Shown here: one piece after another, positions 13,100 through 25,540 of the stretch | How the letters are laid out: each line of letters opens with the position of its first letter | Numbering within the stretch: position 1 is the stretch's first letter | From: Cinclus cinclus | Lineage: Eukaryota; Chordata; Aves; Passeriformes; Cinclidae | DNA: 64,000 nt | Reading direction: 5' to 3' | Assembly: GCF_963662255.1 (NCBI RefSeq) | Contig: NC_085071.1 | Span: 2,878,701 to 2,942,700, forward strand | Notes under the pieces: model-generated | Seen by the model: only the letters and a program-made list of their open reading frames with translations | The model's database searches: none | What the model was told of the DNA's origin: nothing | Position numbers and translations under genes: made by a program

Positions 13100-13605
13100 G
13101 GCCTATCCATAGGTTTCCACCCAAGGCAAGTTTGGGTGAACCCAAGAACTGGATTTTCTTGGGTGTAAGTAGAGTTGGGTTATTCATGGGGTTTGCTTTG
13201 CATGGCTCTGGGAAAGCCAAAGCTTGACATGTCTCTCACACATGCTTCCCACTCAAGTTAATATTATTCTTCTTGTGAAGAGGAAACCACTTAAGGCTCT
13301 CACAAGTGCTTCTCATCAGCTCAAGTGAACAGAAAAGTGAATATGAACTGATCTTAGGTAAATGAAGTCCACTTCAGTTGTCAGTTAAGGGTTCAAAGCC
13401 ATTTCATTAATATACTCCAGCTCCACCTCTGTGCACACAGATCCAAAGAGACACCTCACACCCACTTTCAGTGCTGTTCAGCAGCTAACACCTCTACTCA
13501 AACCACAGATACTTGAAGACCTTGGTGAACCTCACCTAGGTACAGATCCAAAATCCCTCTTTGATTCAGGAGACCCAGGACAATTTCCACCATTTTCTAG
13601 CCCTG

Positions 13606-14070
13606 CACTTCTTTTCTTTTCTTTTCTTTTCTTTTCTTTTCTTTTCTTTTCTTTTCTTTTCTTTTCTTTTCTTTTCTTTTCTTTTCTTTTCTTTTCTTTT
13701 CTTTTCTTTTCTTTTCTTTTCTTTTCTTTTCTTTTTTCTTTTTTCTTTTTTCTTTTCTTTTTTCTTTTTTCCTTTTCTTTATTCTTTCTTTTTTCTTTTC
13801 TCATTTCTTTTTCTTTTTCTTTTACTCTTTTTCTTTTTCTTTTTCTTTTTTCTTTTCTCATTTCTTTTTCTTTTTCTTTTACTCTTTTTCTTTTTCTTTT
13901 TCTTTTACTCTTTTTCTTTTTCTTTTACTCTTTTTCTTTTTCTTTTTCTTTTACTCTTTTTCTTTTTCTTTTTCTTTTCCTTCTTACTTTCTTTCTTTAT
14001 TTCCATCCTTTTTTTTCTTCTTTCTTGCTTTATCTTTCTTTCTTCTTTCCTTCTTTCTTCCTTTTCCTCT
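13606..14070. repeat. Polypyrimidine tract: (CTTTT)25 then degenerate CT-rich repeats
   Basis: Positions 13611-13735 are 25 perfect CTTTT copies. They are followed by about 330 bp of almost pure pyrimidine, with a recurring CTTTTACTCTTTTTC variant and a duplicated block that begins TCTCATTTC at 13799 and 13856. The Phe/Leu/Ser-rich and Lys/Glu/Arg-rich frames across it are artefacts. Confidence 0.97.
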
Positions 14071-16100
14071 GTACCATTTAAATGACAAAGGTTTCTGATT
14101 ACAGTCCTCCTGGGGAATCGAACACCAAGGCTGCTGCTCATTTACTAACTGGCAGATTAAGATGGATAAAGGGAGAGATTTGTATATTGACTCTGTGTTT
14201 ATGTAACTCCTGTGCAAGGCCTGGCCAGAAGCAAAGGGGGATCTGACCCACATAAATAATAACGAGCAGCATTTTTAAACTAAATCATCTGGAAAATTCA
14301 CAGACGATTCCATCGGTTCCTTCTATTGTGTCACCAGAGGGTCATAAATAATTCAGCCTTGCTCAAATATTTATGGAAATCAATTTAGCCCTCAGTCCAA
14401 TGCCACCTCCCTGAGAAAACAGTTTTCTTTCCTATCACAAGTGCAAACTGACTGCCCTCTGTCCCATGAGCCTTCTGAGAGCCAAGGGCACCTGTAACCT
14501 TCCACTGCACCTTCAGGTGCCAGCTCTGGGGCCATGGGGACAAAGGGGAAGATGAAGCCGCACATGGAATTCCAGGAGAGGAGCAGGTCCAGCCTTCTGC
14601 TGTGACCATCCTAAGCTCCACCATGGGCATCTACCCTGGCCCAGGGTGGCTGTCAGCTCCGGAGCTGAGGAACAGCCTTTGGCAAAGCTGTGGGCACATG
14701 GAGAGCAACTCCTGTGCAGGTGACAACTGATGCTCGAGTCAACAAACCCCGCACAGGAGAGAGAGAGACACCTTGATGAGATCAAAGGTCACAAAACAAA
14801 CTCCCACAGGAGCCAGCAGCCCAGGGGAGCTCCCCGTGCCCGCTCCCAGGGCAAGGTCCGTGGCTGTGCCATGCCCACCGAGGAGCAGCTGCCGCACAGC
14901 CTGAGCCGTGACCTGGCGCTCGCGGCTCGCACCCGTCCCTGCTCTCTGGCTGGCACATGGCAAGGACTCAAGGACTCTTGCCAAAAGCAGAGCGGCCCCT
15001 GGGCTGTCCCTCATGACCAGCACACCGTGGTCAACCCACCATGCTCCCAAGCACCTTATTGATCCTTCTGGAAGCTCAGCATTTCATGGGTTATTCCTGT
15101 TTCTTGACTGGAAAACCCACTTCCTGGGAGCTATGAATCTCTCCCAGCACTTTTATTGTACAAAATCAGGACAAATTCCTGGGGTCAAATATGTGCATAC
15201 TCTTCAGGGGTCCAACGCATTCAGTGAGTTATTTGACCACCACACAGATTAAGATGAAACCCCTCCCAGGTCAGCCACCAGCACAGGAACCAGGAGCAGA
15301 CCCATACAGCCCATGACCATATGGAGAAGCCACACCTCCTCCAGCCTCTATGAAATTCCTGATCACCTCTTAGTAGGTCATTTATCTGGCCTGTCCTCAA
15401 GTTTCTCAGCCCATATCTCTCCCAAAGTCCACTTTGCTTGGAACAAAATGCAGATCTGTGCAGAGGCACAGCACAGAGAGGTTCCCACGGATCCGTGGCA
15501 GACACTGGGACAATTCCTCCTGTGGGGTCCCACGTCTGTTCCAGCAACAGTGCAGCCAGCTGTGAATGACATGGGGACCTGAGGAGACATGGACATGCTG
15601 CAGTGACCACGAGCCCAGTGACGGAGGGTTCTGATGGTTTGGGAGAGATTATCCTCCTGTTTTCACCACAGGGGTATCTCTGCACCAAAAGCACCAGTCT
15701 ACAAATTTGGCTGTGAGCACCTGGGGCAGGAGACAAGCCCGGTGGTGAGCTCAGGGCAGATGTCCCAGGGTGTAACCAGGTCACTGACAGCCAAAGAGGT
15801 GAAACACGAGTGTTCCCTTCAGCCATTCACACTGTTTGAGGCTCCTCCAGCTCTTCAGGGTAAGGAATGCTCTGTGCTGCAGGACGAGGCAGGGGGAGGC
15901 AGTGACTGGCAGACAGAGGGGCTGAGGGAGCTGGTGTCACTGTGGGTTAAACTCAGCATCCTGGCTGAAGGAACAGCAGAGTCACTCTCCAGTATGTGAG
16001 GAGGGTTTGTGAGCTTCTCCAGTGTCACATGTCCTAGCACAGGAGACTTCCAGCCAACTCCCTTCTCCTTTCCAGTCTCTCCTTTCACCCCAACTTGTCA
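14071..16100. other. Gene-free stretch with AT-rich block at its left end
   Basis: The first 330 bases are AT-rich, non-repetitive and contain homeodomain- and MEF2-like words, so they are a candidate regulatory element. The rest shows no gene or repeat that I recognise. Confidence 0.6.
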
Positions 16101-16246
16101 CCATCCCTGGAAGGTTTTAAGAGCTTTGTAGATGTGGCATTTGGGGACATGGTTTAGTGGTGACTTTGACAGTGCCAGGGGAGCAGTTTGACTTGATGAT
16201 CTTAAAGGTCTTTTCCAATCCAAACAATTCCATAATTCTATAAGTC
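16101..16246 (+). mobile_element. CR1 LINE 3'-end fragment
   Basis: The CR1 3' terminus is recognised by TGGGGACATGGTTTAGTGG, CTTGATGATCTTAAAGGTC, TTTTCCAATCCAAAC and a terminal ATTCCATAATTCTATAAG octamer-like tail. It is 5'-truncated like most avian CR1 copies and contains no reverse-transcriptase coding sequence. Confidence 0.92.
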
Positions 16247-16660
16247 TCCTTACACAAATGCTGAGGCACCCCCAAGGCCCACACGGATCCCACATCTGCA
16301 CATCTGTGGATGTCACTAGGTGAGAGCACAGCTGTTGCTCCAACATAGAAAAGCACCAGTGGTCTACACAGGAGACACTTGCAGGGGTTTACATGTGCAA
16401 AATCTTCACTTCAGGTGACTCTCTTAAAATGACAACCCACCCTCTCTGCTCTGCCTGCACACCAAGGAGCAGCAGGATGCAGCTGGCTTGCAGCTCCCAC
16501 CATAGGGGAATGCAAGCACCAAGGCTTCCCCAGCACACCTGGGCATGACAGACAAAGGATCATGGATATTACTAACATGGAAGAGCTTCACAAAGGGAAA
16601 TAATTTGCCCTTGTTAGGAGAAAATCCTGTGAGAAGTTAGGTAGGATCCTTTTCTGGGTG

Positions 16661-16752
16661 TGTTTTGTTTTGTTTTGTTTTGTTTTTTTTGTTTTGTTGT
16701 TGTTGTTGTTTTTTGTTTTGTGGGGGGTTTTTTTGTTTGTTTGTTTGTTTTT
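16661..16752. repeat. T/G-rich simple repeat (TTTTG, TTG, TTTG units)
   Basis: Runs of GTTTT at 16661-16680, GTT at about 16695-16710 and GTTT at about 16734-16750 are separated by T and G homopolymers. It is a compound microsatellite with no retroelement body recognisable next to it. Confidence 0.9.
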
Positions 16753-17971
16753 CCAACTCCTTGCCTGGCAAAGACCCTCTCCTGTCCAGCATTTGTGATT
16801 TAGGAGCTTGGAAAGTGTACTTTTCCTTGTCAGACTAGTGATTCATGACAGACTGGAAGAAAATGGATGTTCCTGGGCTGCAGGGCCCTGAATTGCCCAA
16901 CATTTGGGATGTCATCTAACCATTCCTCTTAATTCATAGTCTATTGTACAAGTGTCTGCCTCTGCAGTCAGGGCAAGGACATCACCTGGTCTCTCTCTCC
17001 CAGAGCTGTTTCCTGACAGCTTGTGCATTAGTTGTGTTTTATTCAAAAAGGGGTTAATTTGTGCCCTCTTATCCCCCAAGCACAGGAACACAATCAATCT
17101 CAAAAGAGCTGCTTGGCTTTCTCCTCCTTTCTCCAGCCTCACTTCTTGGCTCTTAATAAATTATTCAGCTTTCCTAAATATGCATAGGGATCTCATTAAC
17201 AACTAATTTTGCTTATTTAAACCAACTGCATAATCAAACCACTATAGTGTTTCCCTTTTCTTATAGCCATGAATTATTCATGTGCTGGGGATCTGCACAC
17301 AAATTTATTGATTCTTAAAAGGGTACCATTTTCACAGCCTGGAAAAAAGAAACCCTGTTTATTCTGGTGTCCAATATTCTGGCCCAAACTCTCATGTAAC
17401 AAATAATATGGTGTTTTCCTGGGAACAGAGAGTGGACAAGCCCACAGCATCACCAAATGCACCTGGAATTCCTGAGTGCAAGGAAAGGGAGTGTTTCCAA
17501 TGCTGCAATTAATCATTTGCAGAATCTCAAATTGCAGAGTGTGAAGGGATTATTGTTGCAGCATCCATTTCACTCTGACTCCGTGGTGCCTTTGGGCTCT
17601 CCCACACAAGGCAGAAAGACACTTGGATAAGAAATGGACATCTTGCAAAGTCACCAGACAGGGTCTGGGGTTATCCCACAAAGGAAGTGCTGCAGGTAAA
17701 AGCACGCAGAGGACCAAGAGGGAGCATGGACCAATGTGTGCTTCCAGCCTCTGGGCCTGCTGAGCCCTGCCATGGAGCAGGGCTTCAGGGACCCACACAT
17801 GGCCCTGCTCATGCACTGCCCTCGATTCTGTACTTGTTGTATGTTATGTCTGTATGTTACGTTCTGTCTCATGGTGAAGCTCTTCTGCAGACATGTCTTT
17901 GGAGATCCACCCCCAGACCCCACATCCTTCTGGCACAGATCCCAGAGGAGGTGATCCCATTCTGCTCTTAG

Positions 17972-18310
17972 GCTCACAGAATTACAGAGGAATTCAGGTC
18001 AGAAGGAACCTCTGGAGGTTTCTAGTCCAGCCTCCAGCTCAAAGTGTGCTCAGCTGTTTGATCAGACCAGGTTGTCACACCTTTACCCAGTGTTGTCTTG
18101 AGAATTTCCAAGGGTGGAGACTGCAAAACCTCTGAGCAACCTATTCTACCAATTAACTGTCCCCTGGCAGAGATGTTTTTCCTCATATCCATTCTGAAAC
18201 TCCAGTTTTCGATTCATGTCCATTGTCTCTGGTCCTTCTGTAATGCACTGTTGTGAAGACCCTGGGTCTCCCTGATGGACTCATCCTTCCCAAGGGCTTC
18301 CTTCAAGGCC
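17972..18310 (-). mobile_element. CR1 LINE fragment (antisense)
   Basis: Reading on the + strand, CACAGAATTACAGAGG, then AGTCCAGCCTCCAGCTCAAAG, AAGGGTGGAGACTGC and TTTTTCCTCATATCC follow the reverse complement of the CR1 3' region, so the element is on the minus strand with its 3' end at the left. Divergence suggests an older copy; the right boundary is approximate. Confidence 0.85.
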
Positions 18311-19604
18311 TGTCTAAATCTCAGGCTGAGATCGGAAGAAGAGGTGTCCATAATGACAAAAAAATTTCTATAAATGTCCCCTCCTCAAGAAGAGCATTTT
18401 TGGAGAAGGCTTTGACAACCTCATCCTCTGAAAAGTGAAAGTCAGAAATGGAGCCATGAAGCAGTGACCTTTGTCTCATTGTAAACAAGGAAGGATTTAC
18501 AAACATCTATGCATCTTGTTGTAGGTACCCCCAGGTTCTCAGTCCCTGCTGGTGGCTGGGGACTGAAGGGGAGGTGAAGAGTGTTTCCATGTTCCCCAGC
18601 TGAATTCTTGGTATGAATCCCAGCACAGACAGCTCCTTCCTGAGGTCTGCTGGGAGCCCAGCAACAAGTCCAGAAATGCCAGGCAGAATCCCAGAGAATG
18701 CACACTGCCTGTGCTTGTGGGGTACTAGCTGTGCTCCCTCCATTGGCAGGAGCTGCAGCTGGGTCCCAGGTGCTGCAAGTCCCCCAAGAGCTCTTCTCTT
18801 GCTTGTCTGGGGGCACTCTAAGCTCTGGACAGTGCTCACACCTGCAAAGAGCCCTGGGTGACTGTAGCAGTGTTAACAGGGAGCCTGGGTTTGCCACAAG
18901 ACAGAGATTTCACTTCATCTGCTCCAACACTGTGACCAAAATCAGGGCAGCAGCACTCACAGCTCAAGGACATTTGCAGTGCTGCCATCCAGGAGAAGCC
19001 TCCCTGGTAGAGCTGGCTCTAGGACATGTCCCTGGCAGCCTCTGGTTTGGTGGATTGGTCAGATTTGTCCCTCATGGGACAATACTGCAGTTCTGTAGCC
19101 ACATCTCTCTCCAAGCCTCTGCTGACAAAGCCATGGCTTATCTGCCCCACGGGCCATGAGTGTTTCTGCACTGAATGAACATCAGATGGTTCACTCTGTT
19201 TGTCTTTTGAGAACTGGTGAGGATCTTTGTTTGCTTGCTTTGTAAAGGAGCAGGTTGTTGTATTTTAATTTGTCTTCTTGCTCGGTCATAATAAAAAATA
19301 ACCCTGGCTGTGGGAGGAACATTGATCTGTTAATGTTCTTATATATATATGTATAAATGTATAAAAAACATAAAAATGTTCTGCTCTCAGCAGAACCCTG
19401 AGACAAAATCTCCAGGTTTTTTTGCTTGTGCCTGTATTGCTGGCTGGCTGACTCTCTACTTACCTGTTCAGCTGCAGCTTCCCAGGGTGTCGCTCAGAAG
19501 CACCCCCATGTGGAGCAGCTTGAGGACTTGATCCCAATCACAGCCCCTACCTGTCCTGCAATGGTCTGGATTCAGCCAGGACTTGTTCAGGGAGGATCTG
19601 GTGG

Positions 19605-19695
19605 TGAATCACAGAACCATCTAGGTTGGAAAAGCTCTCTAAGATCATCAGCTCCAACCATTAACCTAGCACAGCCAAGTACAATACCCAAGGAT
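19605..19695 (-). mobile_element. Short CR1 LINE 3' fragment
   Basis: GAATCACAGAACCATCTAGG, GAAAAGCTCTCTAAGATCATC, and CCAACCATTAACCTAGCAC match the reverse complement of a CR1 3' end. Only about 90 bp are recognisable. Confidence 0.85.
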
Positions 19696-19699
19696 GCAG

Positions 19700-22600
19700 G
19701 ATGGCTGCTAACTACCCCCAATTCACACATTCAGCTGGAAGCAGTGGTGTGCTGACCCACCTTTGAGTGAGGGAATGGATCTGCTCCTTGCTAGCCCTGT
19801 GGAGGTTCCGGCACAGATGTCACAGCAAGGTCACCTCAGAGCTGGCAGGACAACAAGGCACTGCTGTGAGTCACCCTGGCTCTGCCAGAGCTCCTCACAT
19901 GGCACTTGGAGAAGGCAATGGCACTCAGGGTGACCTCTGAAGACTGAGGAAATGGCAGATGCTTTCAGGCTGTTGTGGGTGTCTTCTCAATGGCCTGCAT
20001 TCCTGTGCACCCAAAAGCCACCTCTTCTTCTCACAGCTTGTGACACCCCGGTCACCACCCCACTGCTCAACCCCACATTCCTCAGCCCTGTGGTCCCACA
20101 GCTGGGCTGTGCTGAAGGACTGGACACGGCTGCCCTGCCTGCAGCATGGACAGCAGTCAGGAGTCTGGGTGAGAGATGCAGGAAGGGCAGGGAATACTGA
20201 AAGCAGAGATGGAATGGCACTGTGAGGAAAGAGCAGGAGAGCACTGGTGAGCTGCTCCTCACAACCCCCAGCTGAACTGGTTGTTTGTAAACCCGGTTCC
20301 TCTCAATCTTTAGAAAAGTGTCAGTAGTTGACTGAGAGAAAACCTTCACAAGACAGACCAGCTATCACCCCTATTCTGATCGAGCAGCTGAGTGATCCCA
20401 GGAGGAACTTCATTTAATCAGAACAGCAAGAACTTGACAAAAAGCCCAGTTGTGCACCAAGGGACACATCAACCCAGCCACTGCTGTAGCCAGTAGGCAA
20501 AGCCCCGCAACCCTGGAGCAGCTGCATGGACAGCAGTGAGGCTGCTTGAAGCACAGATGAATGAATACATGTTCTCAAGAGCTGATTTTGTACAGACAGC
20601 AGGCCTGAAATAGCAGCTTTATGGGAAACATGGCCACCAGGCAGGGGAATGAGACCATTCCAAGCCTGGGTGCTGAAGGAGTTCTTGGCAGTGTGGCAAG
20701 GAAGGTTTGGTTACTGTTGAACCAGCAAGTTTGTGCTCTTGTCTTTGCTGGGAGTTCTGCTGAAACCAGCTGAAGGGCATCCACATGGCTCCAGCTGGGA
20801 GAGTGCTCAGGTGGGGATTGCAGGATGAGTCACTTGGCAGAGGAAAATCCACCGGGGACATAGATCCTATCTTGCTCCAGGAGTCACACTCCCCTGTGCA
20901 AAGAGCTTCTGCGTCAAAGAAGTCACATTCACTACCTTGAGATTGAAATCTGCCTTCCATGGCCCCTTTTCTCCCTAAGAGGATGGGTTCACACAGAGCA
21001 CACTGCTGCTGGGCACCAACAGTGAGGACAAGAAACAGGGAATTTCATGCAGAAGTTAACATGCCTCCAAAAATTCAACCTGCATAAATTCTATCAGGAG
21101 CAGTTGGTCTCGCTGTAGCTTCAGGCACATTCCTAGAAAACCTCAGAGCTTTTTCTCCTCTTTAAGATCAGCCTTCTTCTTGTCTGTGTCTTCAGTCAGT
21201 CCCTGCTCCTTTGTTCACCTGAACATTAAAAGAGCTAAGCTCATCCTGTGATCCTGCTGGTAACCAGGATACCTGGGTCCTGTGGAGGGTGGAGAAGACA
21301 CTATCCTTGACTTCTTTGTGAGAATGAACCAGTCATCTTCCTCTTGCAGACCTCATTTTCCCAGCTGGAGATGGCTCTATTTACCCACACTTGTCAATAC
21401 AGTTTTACAGCCTGGGTTAATATTGATTTCCAAGTGAATGCATTAAACACATATCTAATCCTCAGCACCCGTTCAGAGCGTCCGTCTTTCCCAGCACTTC
21501 ACAGGTCAATTGCAAAGCAACACAGATGCATCAAGAAGCTTCTAGCAAAGCACAGCTCTTTGCTGCAGCTTCTCTTCAGAATGATCCATGGGACAGACCT
21601 CTCACACATCATCCAAGAAGGAGATAACTTGGCTTTTCTGGGTGCATTTTACTCACCACAGCTGTACCTCCTGGCACTTATTCCAGATCTGCTCTTCAGA
21701 AACAGGTGGCTGACCTGCTTTTGACACCTGTGTCCAAGCAGAGCCCAGCACTCATCCCCCATTCCCACCTACCCATGGCTTAGTAGGAGCAGATAAAATC
21801 TGAAATGTTGTGAGAACAAATATACAAGCAGGTTATGTTTTCTTTACATCTTTGCACATGTCTAAGCAGCTCTGCTCGGCTCTGTGGGTGTGTGCATGGT
21901 GCTGTCCCTTCCAAGCCCACCTGATCTCTTGCCCGCAGCCATCGCTGCTCTCTCTGCCTGCCCCATGGAAAAAGGGAGTGCCAGAGAGTGTCTGGATTCC
22001 ATAAGAAGCTGAGATCCTCATATAGGCAGCATTAATTGCAACTTTTAACCTTTAATTATAGGTTCCCTTGGTTTCCACTGTGCATTTTCAGCTGATTGCC
22101 TCTGTGTTTCCATAGTTTAGACATGAGCTCACACTCTAGCTATGGCAGAACCACTGCAAGTGACCCAGGCCAGTTTGTGACCTTAATGATCTGCCATCCA
22201 TTTTTGGGCACCTGGAGAGAACCCAGGTGAGGATCCAAAGGTTCTCCCCTGATTTCATCCCCTGTTAAAGCAACATGTCCCAAAAATGGCCTTAAGCAGT
22301 TTATGAGAACAGGAGTCTCCTTCACATCAGGAGGGTTGGGGAGTTGAGCCTTTGGGGCCAGTAATCCACACAAAGCTGAGACCTTCAGTCACACTAGATA
22401 CTGCTCCAGTTGAGCTCCTTCTTAATGGACTGCCAAAAGATTTGATCATATGCAAAACTATGCAGATGGAGCTGATTGCTCTGAGTCACACCCTGTGTGC
22501 TTCTCCCAATGCCCACAGTTACACAGGAATGCTGCAGCAGGGACAGCACAGGGACTTACCTGTGAGAACTGAGTCATATCATGACGTGTCCCATCCACAT

Positions 22601-25227
22601 CCCTTTGTTGAAGCTCTCTTCCCAGACTCTGCTGTATGGAACTGCCTTGTTTGGGGGTGGTATAAGCTCCCTTTGGAGCAGCATGGCTCCAGGCCTGGAG
22701 GGGAGCAGTGACAGGGCACAGCAAGAAGCGAGCATCCTTGTGTCTGCACTACTCCCAGCACTCTTCCAGGAAGCTGGACCTGCAGTTCTGGGCCTTAATT
22801 AGGACTTCAAACACCCCTCTGAGCACTGGATGTCCATTATCTTTGCTGTGAGGGAGGCAGCTGCTTCCTTCAGATGAATGATGGGTTGTGTGACCCAGGA
22901 ACAAGAGCCCATGGCATATTTTATAAGATCAGTCATTTTCCCCTGAAGATCCTCCCTCAGAACTTGCTAAAGGGGCAGGTCCGACTGGACAGGAGGCACC
23001 TGGCCATTCCCAGAACCAGGTGTGATCTGTGTGAATCTGCCCTGTCCCGCCCTCCCAAACATAGCCTCATGCAGAGCCACTGCCTGCCTTCCCTGGAAGG
23101 GAGCTGCCATGGCAAGGACGTGCCCTGGGATGAGTGCACAGTAGCTCCATGCTGCAATGGCGAGGAGCAATGAGCTGGATCCACCCTTGGAAGGCAGGAA
23201 GCAGCATCAGCCCTACCTGGGACAGCCTGGCCAGACCTTAGCTTCTGTATCCTGGCACTGGGCATCATAAAATCACCTGCAGATGCTTCCTCCAGTCTTT
23301 TCCCATGGGTTATGCCTACGCCCACCACAGAGGTCTTGGAAACTTCCTTCTATCTTATCTCATGTACAAGCACCAACTGGCTCGAGGAGAATAGCAGCAA
23401 AACAACCCAAGTGCCTGTGCTGCTGAGACTGCCTGTGCTGCAGGAGCACACGTGTTCCCAGCTTGGCAACCTGCTTCCCACAGCCAGAACCCCCCAAGGG
23501 CCCCAGGGTAGCCCCATGACTCCCATTCCTCCCGGAGCTGCTGCATTTGTTAGGGCAACTTGGAAAGAGAAAGGACATGGAGAATCCATCTCCACAGGGG
23601 CTTAGTCCTCTGTGGTTCTGGGCCTCCTGAAGACCGCACATCACAGTAGCAGGAGTTCTAAATACGGCTTCATTTCTTTGAGGGAAGAAGGAGAATACAC
23701 CCAGCACAGTAGAAATGTGGCCACTCACTCCTGCACTCTACTTGGACACAGACAAGGTAAATGCTACTAACTGCCAGCTCCTTCTCCTCCTGCTCTGCGT
23801 TTGCTCAGGCTGGCACACTGATACCAACACACAGCAATTCTGCACTGCCAGCTGCAGCTGCATAAGGCTATGAGATCCCTGCAACTGGGGTATTTTATCT
23901 CAACTACCTTACAAACCACACAAGGACCCAGACCCTCCGAGATGGTAGGGGACAAACCGCACCACTGGGGTAGGGGGGGATGCAACAGCCTCAGTCCCAT
24001 CACACTGTGCAGCAAACGTGGTGGATGAGGCTCAGAATCTCTGCCAAGCAGCACAGTCCAGGCTGACACACATTCTGCTGCACCATGTAAGGGGACAACC
24101 CCCAGGCCCTCTGCAATGCCTCAGGTTCTCTGTCTCCTAAAAATGGGGATAATCATAATTCACTGCTTTGGGAAACGTCAGCCTTCTTGAAGCATCTCCT
24201 AGGGACTGTCTCCTAAGACTCAAGTATCTTGGAGGGGAGGGTGGCTGTTACCTGGAGCATGGCACAGCTGGAGCATGGCACAGTGACCCAGGACAGCTCA
24301 CCTGGAAACCCCAGCCATCCCTATGTGTTGGTCATCTGGTAGCACCAAGTAGGGGGTTTGTCTGAGACCACCACTGGTATTACAAGCCCTTCCCACTGCA
24401 GAAACAAGCTGCTGCACAAGCACAACATTTGAGAATTCACCTCTTCTCCATCACTTCCTTGTCCCAGTCAGTCACTGACAGGCCCCAGTGCAGGTGGTCC
24501 CAGCAGGACATTACTTAACCCATCTGCTGTTCCCCAAGGACACATACTTTGTATTTTGGCTTAATGTCACAAGAGAGTCATCCAGGGAGTCATACAGCCT
24601 TGGGCATCATCTGTCCAAGTACAGAGCTGGTGTCCAGTCCTCAGGGCAATATACAGCCATGCCTGGGAGACAGAGCAAGACATGTTGGGGCACAGCACAT
24701 AGATGAGCCTGTCCTTAAATATCAACCAAACAACGGGCCCAGAGACAGGGGGGTCTGCCCCTGGCAGCTGGCACCCATTGGTTCCTCTGCAGCTTGGAGG
24801 CAATGACCACATGACTGTGAAAAGTCATCTCAGCCCTGTCAGCTGCGTGGAGAATAAAGGAAGAAAGTATCAATCCCACCCATCACACTGGAGCCTTCTC
24901 TTCTGTTACGCCTCCATGCATCACCCTCGGCTGGATTATAGAGGTGGGGGTGTATCAGGAGCTGCTGCTCTGCTTTCACAGCCAGCCCTGCATGTGAAGG
25001 GGCAGGGAGAGGGGCCAGGGATGTGCCTCCCACTGGAACCCCCTTCAGTCTCCTCTCTCTGGCTGTGCCTGGTAATGCACAGGCTCCAAGTACCCCAGTG
25101 CCGTTTGCATCTCATCTCCACTGGTACACCAGGCAGATGCCTCCCAGCTCCTAGGATGCAGCCCACAGCTCCTGGCAGAGCCACATTCCTGGGGCAGGTT
25201 GCAAAGGGCCAGTGGCACAGATGGGAG
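19700..25227. other. Gene-free non-coding stretch
   Basis: No exon recognised. A 126-codon frame at 21344-21724 has no known domain and no flanking splice signals that I trust. Small AT-rich runs near 21.4 and 22.05 kb are the only notable composition changes. Confidence 0.6.
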
Positions 25228-25540
25228 ACAGAATTACAGGATCGTTTAACTTGAAAAAGACCACCAGGGTCATCACATCCAACCTGTCACCCTGAATGCC
25301 ACTTCCAGACATTCCTTGGACGTCTCCAGGGATGGGGACTCCACCACTTTGCTGGACAGCCCCTTCCAATGCCTGACCACCCTTTTTGTGAAGAAATTCT
25401 TCCTGCTGTTCAACCTGAACCTCCCCTGGTGCAGACTTGAGGCTATGTCCTCTCTTCTTGTCGTCAGTTGCCTGGGAGAAGAGGCAGACCCACACCTTGC
25501 TACAGCCTCTTGTTGAGTAGTTGTAAGAGTGATAAGGTAA
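25228..25540 (-). mobile_element. CR1 LINE fragment (antisense)
   Basis: The block starts AGACAGAATTACAGGATCG and continues with CACCAGGGTCATCACATCC, CCAGGGATGGGGACTCCACC, and AAGAAATTCTTCCTGCTG, in the order of a minus-strand CR1 3' region. The right end fades after the GTAGTTGTAAGAG segment. It carries no coding potential of its own; the frames across it are accidental. Confidence 0.9.

Larger units (their letters stand above)
9661..13605. other. Gene-free non-coding stretch with small inverted repeats
   Basis: Apart from duplicate B, the 12.7-kb hairpin and the poly(A) tract, nothing is recognised. Open frames here are overlapping and lack domain signatures. Confidence 0.6.

Noticed and set aside
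13431..14253. Phe-rich and Lys/Glu-rich frames at 13.4-14.2 kb
   Set aside because: Direct translation of the CTTTT and related pyrimidine repeats.
21344..21724. 126-codon frame of ordinary-looking composition
   Set aside because: No domain, no conserved motif and no convincing splice sites; most likely chance.
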